Source: Adiantum capillus-veneris
Taxonomy: Eukaryota; Streptophyta; Polypodiopsida; Polypodiales; Pteridaceae
Length of the DNA stretch: 64,000 nucleotides
Reading direction: 5' to 3'
Assembly (NCBI GenBank): GCA_014529385.2
Contig: CM043942.1
Location: forward strand, 48,032,244-48,096,243
The notes beneath the pieces were generated by a model. It saw only the letters and a program-made list of their open reading frames with translations. It was not told the DNA's origin and searched no databases. Position numbers and translations under genes: made by a program. Shown in pieces: positions 1 to 12,627 of the stretch (position 1 is its first letter; each line of letters starts with the position of its first letter).

Positions 1-1223
1 CTCCCTTCTCCTTGGACCGATTGTTGTTGTTGTTATTGTTGTTGTTGGAAGTGCCTTGGGAATTATTTTGAGCATTGGATTTCCCCTTTGCATCATTTTA
101 TCTTTGTTTTCCATGGCTTGACATTACGTCTAGCCCCTTGATGGAAATTGATGCGTGAAGCAACCATGGTGTGGTGGATTACTTCGGTAATAGTACCGGC
201 CGTTGAGAGTTGATGTATTTGGCCATCTCTTTAGGTAATCCCGCACAGAATTGTTGTCTTTGCTCGGCAAAGTCTATCTTTTGAAAGACAGTAGCCTTGA
301 GATGTACATCCCAAAACTTGTCTACATATTTGTGAATAGACTCATGAGAGAGGAGCTTTAGGCTACGCCATTCAGTCAGCACTTTGTCCTTTGCATCGCT
401 TGCAAGAAATTGCTTCATGATGGAAACTCGTAGAGTTTTCCATGTCTTTGGGATTCTCCATTGCCACGAAGGCTAGCCCACCATTGACGAGCTGATTTTT
501 GGAAGTGCATAGCTACATGGCGTAGCTTGGAGGACTCTGTGAAGCCCTCGTCCCCAAAGGCCGCATCAAATTGCTGGATGAAGGCCAACACTTTGTCAGA
601 GCACAAAGGTGCCATCATAGGTGAGAAAAGAGATACTCTTTCCTCCCTCCTTGAACTTCTTTAGCTTTTGTGACCTTCGCCATGCAGGAAATGATTTGCG
701 ATGTCCTCCCTCTTGTATTCTCTAGGAGAATAGCCATAACTTTCATCGGAAGAGGAGGAAGGTGAAGAAGAAGGAGAAGAGGGTGACCTCTTCCTAGCCC
801 TTTTCTTCCTTTGTTTCCTCTCTTGCCTTTCAGAGTGATGAGGAGAAGGACTATGGGTTGCTCTTTTCCTCTTGGGAGGAGTAGGCGATCGTCTAGACCG
901 CCGTCTTCGTGGAGCCACATCTTCAGAAGAACTTAGACTGTCATTGCTTTCTTTTCTTTGGATTCCTCCTCTCGAATGGGAGAGGGTCTTCTTTGGGGGT
1001 CTCTTCAAGATGCCTCCTAAGCTCTCTCTCCTCTGGAGAGGAAGGGAAATTCCATAAGCACGAAGTTGTTGAGTAACTTCGGCTTGCAAAACAGGGTTGC
1101 CAATAGCTTGTTGCAACCTAGTGACGAGATAATTCACAAACATGGGAGCATCATCATTAGCACCTTCATGTGCAAAATCAAAGCTATCAATTTCATTCTA
1201 CTCTCTTGATTATTGTCAGCCAT
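1..1223 (-). pseudogene. gypsy gag (copy B), frameshifted
   Basis: This is the capsid-region gene of the gypsy element. It starts MADNNQES at 1223, and a one-base change shortly afterwards breaks the frame relative to copy A. The order is an N-terminal helix-rich part (MFVNYLVTRLQQA), an Arg/Ser/Pro-rich stretch (about 1000-720), then a retrotransposon gag domain with QQFDAAFGDEGF, FQKSARQWW and DAKDKVLTEWRSL. The left edge (1-60) is Asn-rich, just before the expected zinc knuckle. The pieces lie in at least three frames (1143-661, 618-415, 418-179), so no full Gag can be made from this copy. Gag assembles the virus-like particle that packages element RNA. The assignment is from domain pattern and from copy A. 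Confidence 0.85.
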
Positions 1224-1624
1224 GTTAACAAAATTTATGTTTATACTTAGTGTATGCTTTGGCAATACAAAACCTTAGTTGCCACTCCTCTTAGCCTTTG
1301 AAAATCGGCTCTTAAGTATCTACACCCACGGCTCAAAGTGGTTAATTATAGAGAGTAGAGGAGTAGGTCTAACATAGCAGAGTTGCCAAGGGCTAGCTCC
1401 TTTCGGACTTCTTATGGCTCAATAATGGTAAAGCCGTAGGCAAGTCTAAAATGACTCCATTATTAAGTCCAAAGCTCCCGAGGTGTGCACCATCCCCCAC
1501 ATAGTGGGCTTAACAAAACCGATATTAGATCCCAGTTCCACTTACTCTATTATAATTAACAACATCAACCATTTATAGGCTACTTAAGGACCTCTCTTCT
1601 TAAGCAAGAAAAGAGAAACCAAAT

Positions 1625-1636
1625 GCTCTGATACCA
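1625..1636 (-). promoter_or_regulatory. Primer binding site (initiator tRNA-Met type)
   Basis: Reads TGGTATCAGAGC on the minus strand, one base inside the LTR end. This sequence is the usual plant PBS complementary to the 3' end of initiator tRNA-Met. It fixes the orientation and the LTR boundary. Confidence 0.9.
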
Positions 1637-1637
1637 A

Positions 1638-2659
1638 TGTAATGGAATTTGCCTATTCAATTTGAGAGTAGCGGAATTTAATGAGAGTACTTTCAAGAAA
1701 TGATTTTGTGAGCATAGCGGGTTGACATAATTGAAGATAGCAACATAATCATAGCAATTAGTTAACTTGGCATAGACAATACTTTTGCAAGAGAGAGAAT
1801 TTAGAGAACATGACAACAGTTGAGGACCGGATTTATGTGGAGCCGGTCCCCCCTCCAATAGGCATTTGTATTATGATTTCTCCCATAAAGAGAGACTTGT
1901 TACAATACATTCTTTGTGTTCCTTGTGACCTAGGTGAAGCAATGAAGATGGAAAGCTTCATGCATCACCATCATAGCATAACCTAAACTTGAAGAAAGCT
2001 TTAACTATACCAAGCCTCAGTCCCAAGACCTCAAACACCTTCGAAGGTGGAGAGAGCTAGCAGGGAATGAGGGTAGGAAAGAGGAAGAAGAAACATTTCA
2101 TACGAGAAAGAGCTAGTTCCTCACTTATCATAACTCTTGTGCTAGCATACATAATAGCATAGTAATGAAGAATAAATAGATGGCAAGCTCAAGCATTGAA
2201 GCATGGCTCTTGGATGGATTTGCACTCCATAGCCAAGAGTGTTGGTGTAGGCTCTCAACCTCTACTTGCTTGGAGAAAGAGAGGCAGCTCTTGCACTTTG
2301 CATAGTACACAATGAGAGTGTTTGTGAGTGTGTGTGGGTGAGTATACCCCCTAAGCACCCCCCTAGCTTGCTTGGGTCGACCCCCCCTTGTGGCTCATGC
2401 TTGAAGCTCATTGGACCCCTCCAGGCCTAGCCAATCACAAGCAGGAGCCATTACAAGCAACAGGGATAGCCTTGGGACAAGTGTCCCCCTTTCCCCTTTG
2501 AGAGAGAGGACTTGATAAATGCAAAATCAATTAATTAAATATCCTTTATTATCATTGGACCCCTTGGATGGCCAACCAATAGGTTTCAGGCACACCATGA
2601 GGGCAACATGAGGAGGAACTTGACAAGTGTCCTTGCTGCCTCTTCAAGCTAGGGCTTCC

Positions 2660-2758
<99 letters not shown>

Positions 2759-3324
2759 CTCTCTCATCCCCCCCCCCCCTTGTAGGCTCGCCCCCCTCCT
2801 TGTAGGGATCTTTTTGACTTTGGATGAGCAAGCCCCTTAGTCATCAAGCATGACTAAGCACTTGAAGTAGGGGGTGTTCCCACAAGCATCTCAGGCAAGC
2901 TTCTCAAGGCACCTCAAGCACCTTAATCATGCACCAAGTCAAGCACCTCAAGCATGGAGCCAGTCAAGCACCTCAAGCATCTTAATCAAGCACCTCAAGC
3001 AGGACAAGCACGACAAGCACCTCGAGTTTGGGCCGGGTTCCCACCTCAAGCTCAGCCCTAGCTTACCTAAGGTCAAAGGACTTTTACACACATTATTGGA
3101 GGTCTTCAATGAAGCTAACCCTAAGGTCTTATGCTCCATTGGTTAGCCTTTCTCTTGATAGACCATCTCCCATTTGGGCCCCTTTACTATTGGCCCCGTG
3201 TTGAGATAGATCTATAAGCACATATCTATATCTTAACACTTGTTCCCGTTTATTCTCCCACATTAAGTGATCAATTTAATATGAGAAAATCATTTGGGTT
3301 GGTTAGATATTAGATTTTATGACA
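1638..3324 (-). repeat. 5' LTR of gypsy copy B (1687 bp)
   Basis: On the minus strand it begins TGTCATAAAATC (3324) and ends CATTACA next to the PBS. It contains a TG/CA microsatellite (2661-2757) and a cluster of short repeats built on CAAGCACCTCAAGC (about 2880-3020). The cluster is the reverse complement of the minisatellite seen in the LTRs of copies A and C. Short conserved reading frames in this LTR (for example 2128-2358) recur in other LTR copies because the LTR itself is conserved; nothing else supports them as genes. Confidence 0.88.
2661..2757. repeat. (TG)n microsatellite, about 97 bp
   Basis: This is an almost uninterrupted TG dinucleotide run inside the gypsy LTR, followed closely by a run of C (about 2768-2779). 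The LTRs of copies A and C lack this expansion, so it arose after or during this insertion. Confidence 0.97.
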
Positions 3325-3754
3325 TGAGCAATGGTCACTTTATGTTCGGATGAACAATTTGTAATCATTTTGAGCATTCAAAAAATCTATAAGTAAATAT
3401 GTGCAAGAGAAAACTGCTCACTCTTGTATGGGGGGAGATGCACCCAGTGTTTGTGCCCTTTTCTCTTTGACCTCTCTCTCAGTGCCTATGTAGCATTCGT
3501 CTAGCTGTTTGCACAGTGTTCTTTTCTCTTTTGACCTCTCCTCTCTCACTGTGCCTGTGTAGCATTCGTCTATAGGAGGTTCACATACGTGTGCTCTCAT
3601 TCTTTCTTTCCTTTTCTATCTCTCTCAGATCGTGTATTGTTTCTCAATTGTGTGTATGTGCGACTCACCAAGTATGCGGACCTATTGATTTTATCATTTG
3701 TAGCATGATATTTGTGTGTTTTTTAGGTTCTCCGTGTACCCACCAACTATAGTA
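3325..3754. other. Unassigned flank with an imperfect tandem duplication
   Basis: No gene was recognised. Two adjacent similar blocks (about 3456-3507 and 3519-3575) share a TTTTCTCTTT(T)GACCTCTC core and a TGTAGCATTCGTCTA end. They look like a local tandem duplication. Confidence 0.6.
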
Positions 3755-5160
3755 GGCTATACCAAATAGGCACATGTGAGGCTTATAGGGTCCTTGTGAA
3801 AAATGTGACTATACACATAAACGGTGCATGCTTGGCTTAAGGGTTTGTTCTCATCATGAGTGCAAGCTATAGGATTACCTCAACAAAAGCCCTCATAAAC
3901 TGAAGCTTACATGATATACCATGGATTTTGATAAAAGAGTCTAATACAGGTTACGTTAAGGAGTAACTATATAGGGCTCATAAAGATCAAATCTGATGCA
4001 AGAAAAATAGTGTAGGTCTTACCTACAAAGTATATGGTTTGAGGAAGTGTTTAAACACTTACAGATGCAAGTCATCACTTTCTTTAGGGAACTATGGGCC
4101 TCCTTCTATGCATTACCTTCCTTGATTTTTTGGAATCTGGAGGATTCTAATGTTGATGTATATGTGGGTGCACTTGGTTTTTTGAACTGGGTTGGTGCAT
4201 ATCTACTTCTCGTTGTAGTGAAGGCACACCTTGGTGGATGTAGTGCTTGTGTATATGAAAAGATGGATGCAATAGGTTTATACAAAATGTGGAAATAAGC
4301 TCATGCAAATCTGTTGGCTTGGGGCTACTTGGGTAATTTTGGGATTGGATAAGACATACATTGCTTTGTGCTTAGGCTTTATGGAGACTTTGCCATGGAA
4401 GTAGCAAATTTTTTCACGGTTCTTGATGCTAATGTGTTGGAGTTGTTGATGGCACAAGAGCATGGGCTTGGATAATTTGACTTTTAAATTGAAATCCAAA
4501 AGGTGCCAGAAAGGTTTCAATGGGAAGGGGTGCTTTGAATGAGATTGATTTCAAAGTAAAAAACCTTCAAGCTTTGGTATATTGCAAAAGGGTAGTTGAA
4601 TTTCAAACAACATTACAAAAGAAAATGTTCATTTGGCTTTTAAGCCATGCATCTACACACTTTCAAAAAGAAAAGAGGGGACACACACACACACACACAA
4701 CAAAGCAAAGGTTTAGCAAATAAATAAAACAAAGAGGGGAACAAACAAACAAGCATACACACACAAAGCAAAGATTTATGAGCAGGGTTAAGTAAAGAAA
4801 TCAAGCATACAATGTATGAAAAAATTATTAAGATTTCCTTGTTCAATGCTTGGTCCAAATGAGACATAAATTTGCGCATTTGAAACATTTGGAAAAACGC
4901 TATACACACAAATGCATTGCAATAGTACAATCAAGTGGGGTAACTCGGCTTGGAGAAAGCGAGAAGAGCAAGAAACAAAACATAATCAAGAAAGTTTTAA
5001 TAAAGAAGAAAAATCACACAAATTTTAATGCTCAATCTAATATCCCTAAACATTGGCTAGGGGAGAAGCCATATAGACTTGCCCAAATCCAAAAAGAGAG
5101 ATACTTAGACTTGAGATTAATTAGCTGCATTTCTAAAGAGATATGAATCAATTGAGTGCT

Positions 5161-5161
<1 letters not shown>

Positions 5162-5198
<37 letters not shown>
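5162..5198. repeat. (AG)n microsatellite
   Basis: A pure AG run of about 37 bp in the interior of the small LTR element. Confidence 0.95.
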
Positions 5199-5200
<2 letters not shown>

Positions 5201-5269
5201 ACTAAATATAGCATAGAGGTCTAACGGATACAATTAAAAAATTCTAATTATGCATTAGCTCTGATACCA

Positions 5270-5655
5270 TGTGTAATATCTATGGTGGATAGAACAGCGA
5301 GGCATTCATCATAATAAGAGATTCATAACAACTAGCAATAAGTATTAGAGAGAATATGCAATGTAAAATAAACTTGCTTGATTGATTAGAATGAGAGAGA
5401 GAATTGCAAGTTAAGTATGGTGGCCTTATATAGGCTCAAAATAGAAGGTGGCAGTAAATGATGAAAAGTGATATGCACCACATGTGGAAAAAAGGTCAAG
5501 TACCATGTGGGCTACACCAAATAGCATGTGACTATAATTGTGTAGCACGTGTGAGGCTTACAGATTCCATAGGAAAAATGTGACTATACACATAAATGGT
5601 GCATTCTTGTCTTAAGGTTCTCACCATGAGTACAAGTTACAAGCTTATCTCAACA
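5270..5655 (-). repeat. 5' LTR of the small LTR element (386 bp)
   Basis: It reads TGTTGAGATAAG to ATTACACA on the minus strand and is followed by the tRNA-Met type PBS. It contains GTGACTATACACATAAATGG, close to the partial copy at 3755-3885. Confidence 0.65.
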
Positions 5656-6758
5656 CTAGTTTCATTCAATTTAAAATATGAGTTGATGTCTTACAAGATC
5701 ATTTGCATCACAACTTATAAGAATGTTGATAAGGAAAAGGTAGAAAAAGGAATACCTTTTTGATGCACATACCTGGAAGATCTCCTCTGCCAAAAAATAT
5801 ACTTGCATGTGTATGTGGAGTGAGCTATAATTGATAGAATCTCAACCTAGAAATCAAGGATTCTTGATTAGAATCCTTGTACAAGCTAGAGAGAGTTTCA
5901 CCTATCAAACTCACACCAAAGTATAATTAATGAGTCAAGAGTGTATCAATTTTGTGCTAAGAAGAGGCGATTCACAATATTGATCTCGATACGATCCCAC
6001 AAATATGATAAGCATAGTATTGAACAATGTAAAACAAAAACCATATAAGTGCATTAGTACATACAAAGCATGTTTACATATCTAACTAAAGATACTCACG
6101 AAGAAGATTGTCAGTAGATCAACTTATCCCAAAGATTTCTTATTCTAAAAGATGTAGCCAAGAATCCAAAAGTAAAAAATAAATCAATTTAGTAAAAAGC
6201 TTCTAACTCAAATGCATGGAAAAAACTTTTATTCTTTCCAAGTTCTACGACCCAAAATCATCTACAAAGCCAGCTAGTTAGAATATTAAAAAGAAAATAA
6301 GTTTATTATCCTATGACTTTTTCAACTCATAATATAAATATTGACAATATAATAGGCAGTATAGTTAAAATTAGTAACTTCAAAAAACATGGATTGTCTT
6401 TTAAAATTTCTGTCCAAAAACACTATAAATATCCAAGGTCTAATATCTCTTTAAAAGAAATTCAGGTTTCTTGTGTACAATTGCTGTCGTAGCTATTGTT
6501 AGGTTGCAAGTTTTGAGAGATTTGATTCCTAGAAAATATAACCTCTACAACACAAATAAGATTGCATTCATAATATCTTTGGTTGGTTGTATTCTATGTT
6601 TTCCACAACAGCCACACATAAAATTGAGTTCCCGACATTTTGGGTTAACATCCATGGTTGTCCCATGACATGGATGCAACTACCCCTGCATAGAAGCTTG
6701 TGTAGCCATTGTACCCATTGTTTCACTACCCTATTGACAACATCTATCTCCTCCTCTC
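5656..6758. other. Anonymous AT-rich DNA
   Basis: Only short reading frames are present, with no recognised domain. No repeat of note was seen. Confidence 0.5.
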
Positions 6759-6918
6759 CTCCTCCTCTCTTGCCTTTTCAAACTCAAGTATGTTGTCAAT
6801 GGCACTACTGACAACAACCAAGTTATGCCCTCCTCCTCTCTTGTCTTTTCAAGATCAATTGTGTTGTCAATGGGACTATTGACAACCACCAAGTTATGCA
6901 CTCCTCCTCTTTCTTGCA
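6759..6918. repeat. 71-bp tandem repeat, about 2.2 copies
   Basis: Copies begin with CTCCTCCTCTCTTG or a close variant at 6759, 6830 and 6901, an exact 71-base period. Each full unit includes a TTGTCAATGG...TTGACAAC(C/A)ACCAAGTTATGC segment (split here by differences), so each unit also carries a small TTGTCAA/TTGACAA inverted motif. Confidence 0.85.
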
Positions 6919-7067
6919 TGTCCAAGGTTCCACATAGGTTGTCCCCATATAATAAAGGATGGTGATATGCGCTAGTCTCTAGTTGTCTCTAGTGTGACAC
7001 AAGCATGATATAGAGGTAGGGAGACATTATTAATATTATGCAATCAATTATGATTGAAACTCTTCAT

Positions 7068-7117
<50 letters not shown>

Positions 7118-7408
7118 TGTAAAGCACCTATTATGAGCCAAGCAGAGAATGATTCAATCAATGTCATTTGAAGAAGAGGTAGTGGTTGGAATGAAGAAGG
7201 TGGGCTAGAGTGAGAGGGGAAAATACATTACCAATTGTCATCCTAATCATCATCAACATTTTGGGAGAATGTTTGGCCATCTACATCCCTCCAAAGTGAT
7301 TGTGGTCATGACTTGTAGCAGTAGAGTCTTACCTCTAGTGTAAAGACTAGGATTAACAATTCCAAGTCTCAAGCATTAACCATGTCGATTTGTTGTAAGT
7401 TGTATCTA
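6919..7408. other. Anonymous DNA with an (AG)n run
   Basis: No gene was recognised. An AG run with one interruption lies at 7072-7118. Confidence 0.6.
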
Positions 7409-7556
7409 ACTCTCTCTCTCTCTCCTCTCTCTATCTCTTCCGTCTCTCTCTCTCTCTCTCTCTCTCAATTCATCTCCTCTCTCTCTCCTCACTCCACCAC
7501 TCCCTCTCTCTCTCTCACTCTCATCCTCTCTCTCTCTATCACTCTCTCATTCTGGA
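7409..7556. repeat. CT-rich microsatellite block
   Basis: Several (CT)n runs are separated by short CA, TCA and CC interruptions over about 150 bp. The reading frame across it (7382-7564) is only the repeat translated. Confidence 0.9.
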
Positions 7557-7564
7557 GTTTATGA

Positions 7565-8362
7565 TCAAGGTAGGCTGCACAAAAATAGAAGCTCGCATAT
7601 GAAATGCACGCAACATAGTTTGCCAACCCCAAAGCCTACTAGAACATTCATGCTCATTAGTAGCAAACAATTTCATGGTCACCTAGATCAAATGGCCATA
7701 AAACACATGCTACAACTTCATAAATTTAAAGCACCCAAGTTAATGTTTCCGACATCAAACCATGGAATATATATGCCATCTATTCCCCTTGGAAATAAAA
7801 AATAGCATTCACAAATACCATATATAGAGTCTCCTCACTCATCATATCATGTACATCATCCTTTACCATCCCCTTCAAAATGGCATCAACCTTTTCATCA
7901 AGCATCATCATATACTTTATGCATAACCAAATCATATTCTTTGTCACCCATTAAAAAAATTCATTCATTTCAAAAGTGTCCAGCTTAAAGGTAAGACACC
8001 TTCTACACATAGCTTAATCTCCTTAGCAAAAGAGGATCTAGAAAGTTACCATGAACCATATTATCATTACGCATCAAATTACATTTCCATGGCTTCCCAC
8101 ATAGCCTCAAGAACCATCTTATGCACTTCATCAATGACAGCGTGGCTACCTACATCATCATAGATAGAATCATGAAATTACTTATGGATAGTCTCCTCAT
8201 TACAAGGTCCACAGCATGTTCAATAGCAGCATCATTTTTTGTCGTAGACCCAACCATAGAATATACTTAAGAAGCCTCTTCTTGGGCATAATCCTCTTGC
8301 ACATGAAAAGCTTTGTTGACGTGCAAGTCCTTTTCAACTAAAACATAAAAGAGAGGGACAAT
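7565..8362. other. Anonymous AT-rich DNA
   Basis: No recognised gene. It may be the decayed continuation of the gypsy reading frame at 8363-9250 (minus), but no domain could be assigned. Confidence 0.4.
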
Positions 8363-9250
8363 CTATATCCACTTTAGCATCATACAAGCTCCTCTTCCAA
8401 TGCACGTGCATATAGTAGACATGACATTAATGGCATCCATATCTTGATTCTCATCATGATCCTTTTTTGGAACTTCACTAATTTCATTCTTTTCCTTTCC
8501 ATTCATTTTCACATCCATCGAAACATCATCTTTGACATGTGAAGCACCATTAAGTGGAAAAAACAACAAGGATGACATGATTTGTACATTCTTCTTAACA
8601 TCTTTCTTCTCATTATATGCTTGTTGTTCTTTTGCAAGAGAAACACCATGATATAATATTGAATTAGAGGCCCTCTTTGTATATACATCAATGCATGGAG
8701 AAACCTCACATCACATGCAATCCAAGCCCTCTCAATCTCTCTAGTGTCCATTCCTCATGCTTTGCAACCTTTACTACATCCTCAAATGTAGGCCACCTTT
8801 TTAGCTCAACTTTGAATCTCAAATCAGCCCTTAAGATTCGCATAAACATGGTCAATTCAAGCATAAGAGGAGGACTCATTTCTTAAAACATTACAACATT
8901 TTCTCCATAACTCATTAAACTACCTCACATGCATTTTTTCATGTTCACCTTGCATAAGGCTCTTGACACAAATACCTACCTTCTCTAGATCCTCACCTTC
9001 TTAAACCTCTCAAGAAAATCCTTCTTAATTGCATTGTCAGTCGTCACCATGGAGATCGAGATGATTTCAACTACAATTTATATTCATTGTACCATGTCCT
9101 TGCATTCTCTTTCAAGCAAAAAGTATATATATATTCAGCATAACCAATGGATCTTCTTGATTTGTAATCAAACAAGAAAACTCCATCTTTTCAATGAATG
9201 CATCAACATCCTCACCTACATTACCATAAAAATTTGGAAATTCTGCTATC
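8363..9250 (-). pseudogene. Decayed Ty3/gypsy gag (family different from G)
   Basis: On the minus strand, 9240-9120 translates to a typical gypsy Gag start: AEFPNFYGNVGEDVDAFIEK, then MEFS and DPLV. Further on, 8880-8745 gives MRILRADLRFKVELKRWPTF followed by EDVVKVAKHEEW. This matches the end of the retrotransposon gag domain (a short ADLR-type helix, then P-T-F-E-D-V and an A.HEE helix). Between these blocks the frame is broken by stops. A Lys/Asp-rich tail follows (8578-8363). The gene is not functional. No LTRs or pol were found beside it, so it is an isolated relic. Confidence 0.7.
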
Positions 9251-10969
9251 AAAACCTATAACTTGAAGGTCACGTGAAAGAGTTTTGCGGTGGAGGGCAT
9301 CAAAACACTGTTAAGAAAACAAGAACAAGGGGCACCTCTACAACAATGTATCCCAATAGTCCTCAATATGCAAATTCATCACCACAAACCATATCAAAAT
9401 AACTCCACAAAACCACAAGTCAAAGACAAGTGATCCTGTGGGAATTTACAAGCACATGCCGACTTAGAAGACCACCATGGAAACTAGGAAGAAGCATGGA
9501 TTTACACCACATACCAACAAATGCACTTGAAAAAAGATCTTCTCCATTTTTAAAAAACCATAATTTCAAATTTTACATATGTCACAAAGCATGTAAGCTT
9601 TCACAACTTGCTCTAGATCAAATTGCATGCAGGCTACCATATCATGTACCCTGCAAGGAACATACTATAGCTTCTAAAGAACAAATCCAAAAGGGATGAT
9701 TTCAAGGTTTTTAAAAAAAAATTACAACAAAATTTTTGAAGATGTCAATGTTTGAATCTATGCATTACTATGTGAAAAATCGATGCAAACAACAGGCTAT
9801 ATAGCACTACTACATAGAGAGAAGTTAGTTGAGGGCAAAAAAGTATAACGACAAAAAAACTACAAAATTTTGATAATAAGATACCACAGTGCTTGCTTAA
9901 AACTCACATCTCATATACATAGATTAGGAGCATATTAAAAAAAATTCAAACTGCACACACTTGCCCCTATAACGACTGATCTACTAGCTGGGTGACTTGA
10001 CGCACATGTACATGTGCCTAACACACCAAGCTAAAAAGGCCACAAACTAAACTCATAAAGACTCTCATATAATTCCATGGCATCACCATATCTACGATAA
10101 GTACAAAAAATGGATCTTCAAAATAGACGTTTAGGTTTTTGGTTGAAAAATTGTAAAACCGGATATCTACTATCGTTTCTTCTTGGTCACTCAAGTTATC
10201 AGAGCATTCATTGTCTATGTCATCCTCTCGTGCAAAATGCTCCGAAGAGTCATAAAACTCTTCAACCTCTTGTTTGATCAATCTATCACCCCTGGGATGT
10301 TATGAGGAAACCTTTCCTAGGATTGTATTGACCATAAAACACAAAACCACATCATATCCATCCTTATCGTAGAATTTTTTTGTGGGACCATCTGAGATAG
10401 CACACACATCTAAGGTTGCTAGAATATGAGTCCATTACAATGGCTCTAATGCTTCCTTCGAGAAAGGTTCAGGAATATATATGTCATCTTCAAGCGCCCT
10501 TTCCAAAATACACTCTTCTTTTTAAAGATCTCCATCTGCTCTCGCGCTACCTACATTTGGTCACGTGGTAGCTATCTCGCCTTTGCTGCCAGCTATGTCC
10601 TCTTGTACCCTGCCACCTGCCTCCTTTGTAAAATTTCCCTCACCGTCCACCTACCACAAGTTGCTTGCCATCTGCCTATGACACCTGGAGGCCTCTACTT
10701 TTCCACTTTGATCACAAAGAGGGTATCTTTTAAGATTCCTCCTAATAAAATGCACTTCAAAATTGGAGCAACTTACTGACGTACTAATGGTGCACCTACT
10801 ACAAGCTCTATCTTTAAAAAAGTCCAATAGGTAGGAATATCCCCCGCCCCCCAAAAAAAATAAAATAAAATAAATCTCATGCCGTGTTCGTAACTCTACA
10901 CATGAGGCCTCCCCCCTCCTTGGATGGCCCCATGCCTTCTTTCTCTTGCTCCTAACACACACACTTCTC
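9251..10969. other. Anonymous DNA, possible gene remnants
   Basis: No feature could be named. A minus-strand acidic frame (10281-10018, rich in D/E/S, contains DNLSDQEETI) can be followed upstream with two stops to about 10500, but resembles no family I know. The stretch 10850-10873 is an A-rich simple repeat. Confidence 0.35.
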
Positions 10970-11700
10970 CTCTTCTCCCCTCCTCTTTCTGCAGCAACCC
11001 GCAATCATTGCATTCCAAGAGACGATGTTCCAGATAAGAAGATCCTCAAGCACTTGTTGTTATTTTTAAAGTTTACCACACTTAATATACATGTCAGTCA
11101 AGGCATTTCCAAGCACGTCATTCTTTATCAACAACCCCTAACTAACAATATCATCCTCAATTCTTTTGCCCAAATCAAGATCTTGCATACTACCACATCC
11201 CTTCAAGATGCATGCATAGGTGATTGCAACTAGAGAGGCGCCCTCGTTTTGCATCTATTAAAAGGAGTCATACCCTTGTTGGGAATATCTTTCAATTGGT
11301 GTGCGTCAAGATAGAACCCCTCAAAGGAACCTCCTCAAGCACTTTTTGTGCTTTCTAAAGTACACCATATTTGGCAAACATGTCGACCTAGGCAATACCA
11401 AAACATAGTTTCTTTGCAATAGCCCCTAGCAAACATGATCATCATTAATTTTGATGGGTGGCATTAGCATCTTGCATAATGCCACATGCCTATAAGATGC
11501 AAGTGTAGGTGATTGCCTTCCAAGAGAAACCATCCATCGAAAATAGAGATTGATTCTTCACACACACGATGAAAAAAAGGGGACCTAGAGTAAGGATAAG
11601 TGATTGCAACCAGAGAGATTCCCTTGCTTTGTATCCATGTGATTTCATTCAAAGAGATGCCATCCATAGAAAATAGAGATTGAGGCTTTGTGTGCACGGA
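10970..11700 (-). pseudogene. PPR protein pseudogene (PLS type)
   Basis: Minus-strand translation of 11240-10975 gives consecutive pentatricopeptide-type motifs: ITYACILKGCGSMQDLDLGK, GLLIKNDVLGNA, DMYIKCGKL, QQVLEDLLIWN, VSWNAMIAGCCRK. A second, more decayed repeat unit lies upstream (11530-11300: ITYTCIL.ACG, VDMFAKYG, KAQKVLEEVPLR). PPR proteins of this class bind organellar RNA one base per repeat and act in editing or processing. At least four in-frame stops (for example after DDIVS and KCGKL) and a frameshift mark it as dead. DNA repeats such as CCATCCATCGAAAATAG (11527, 11660) are traces of the repeat units. No E or DYW domain was found. Confidence 0.85.
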
Positions 11701-12583
11701 TGATGGAGAGCCCCCCCTTTTTCGTAGATGCTTAGAGTTTTATTGCAATGAGTGGCTAGGCCTATGTGTCTCTATTCTTGGAAAAATCACTACCAATTAG
11801 ATGGAAGGTAAAGGGAAAGCTGAACAATCACTGATTCACTTGTGATGTGGAAGAGATAGAGGTCCACCTCACACTGGGTAACCTAGCCCCCAATGCTTGG
11901 TAACAAAAACCTTGTAAAATGACCCTCACAAAAGGAGGTCCTACAGACACGACTAGCCAAAGTCTCAAAAAGGGCTCTTCCAGTCCAAGTCTGAAAAATG
12001 ATCAAGACTGCCAAAACAAGCCAAAATTGGCTCCATCATGGTGTATAATGGAAGTATCCACAACACAACGTACATATGTCATGAAATCAATGCAAATGTA
12101 TTGTATGCACATAAATAGGCACCAACAAACGTGCAAGAAAAAACCACAAAACTCACTTCCCTGTGGGGAGTAAAATGCTCTCAACAGAGCATAAGCACTC
12201 TTAAGTGCTAGTCACACATAAACCATATGCATCCAAACTCCCATTAGAACTGTACTGGTTGTTTCACTACCAAAGATTCTTAAAAATTTGTTGTGTCAAA
12301 AGAGCATGTGACTATCCCTTTGCATGTAAATATGTATCTAAGAGGTGTCTCTACGAAGCCATGAATGGCTATGCATAAGCAGTACCACAGAGAACATACA
12401 TCATGGACAAAATGCACATATGGAAATCCAAAAGATTGCTCTTAAAGATGCATAAAATTGCTACTAATGGTAATCTGTAACCTATCGCCTATTACTGAGA
12501 AACTCTCTTTGTCTTGCTCTCTATGATGCTAGAGAGTGTGTCTGTGAGAATTTGGACTCGATGTTGTTGAAGCCAAAAATTGT

Positions 12584-12627
<44 letters not shown>

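Larger units (their letters stand above)
1..3324 (-). mobile_element. Ty3/gypsy element, family G copy B, 5' part
   Basis: This is the 5' end of a minus-strand LTR retrotransposon. Reading leftward from 3324 it has a 5' LTR (3324-1638), a PBS (1636-1625) and gag (1223 to the left edge). Protease, RT and integrase would lie to the left, outside the window. The same family occurs at 21592-38646 (A, plus strand) and 54062-57426 (C, plus strand). Family membership is read directly from matching LTR ends (TGTCATAAAATC at the 5' end, ATTACA at the 3' end), the same PBS, and near-identical gag starts. No target duplication can be checked because only one end is present. Confidence 0.9.
3755..5655 (-). 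mobile_element. Decayed small LTR element, minus strand
   Basis: A PBS (TGGTATCAGAGC, 5269-5258 on minus) lies directly after an LTR spanning 5655-5270. A partial second copy of the LTR start is at about 3885-3755. Both copies begin TGTTGAG on the minus strand and share blocks around TGACTATACACATAAA and GTGAGGCTTA. The roughly 1.4-kb interior between them has only short reading frames and no recognised gag or pol domain. It is either an internally deleted element or a small non-autonomous one. Confidence 0.6.

Noticed and set aside
2552-2831. Minus-strand frames rich in Thr-His repeats
   Set aside because: They are the (TG)n microsatellite translated in frames without stops; no gene signal.
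4047-4298. 83-residue hydrophobic frame with possible membrane segment
   Set aside because: Isolated, inside the interior of a decayed LTR element, no recognised motif or coding context.
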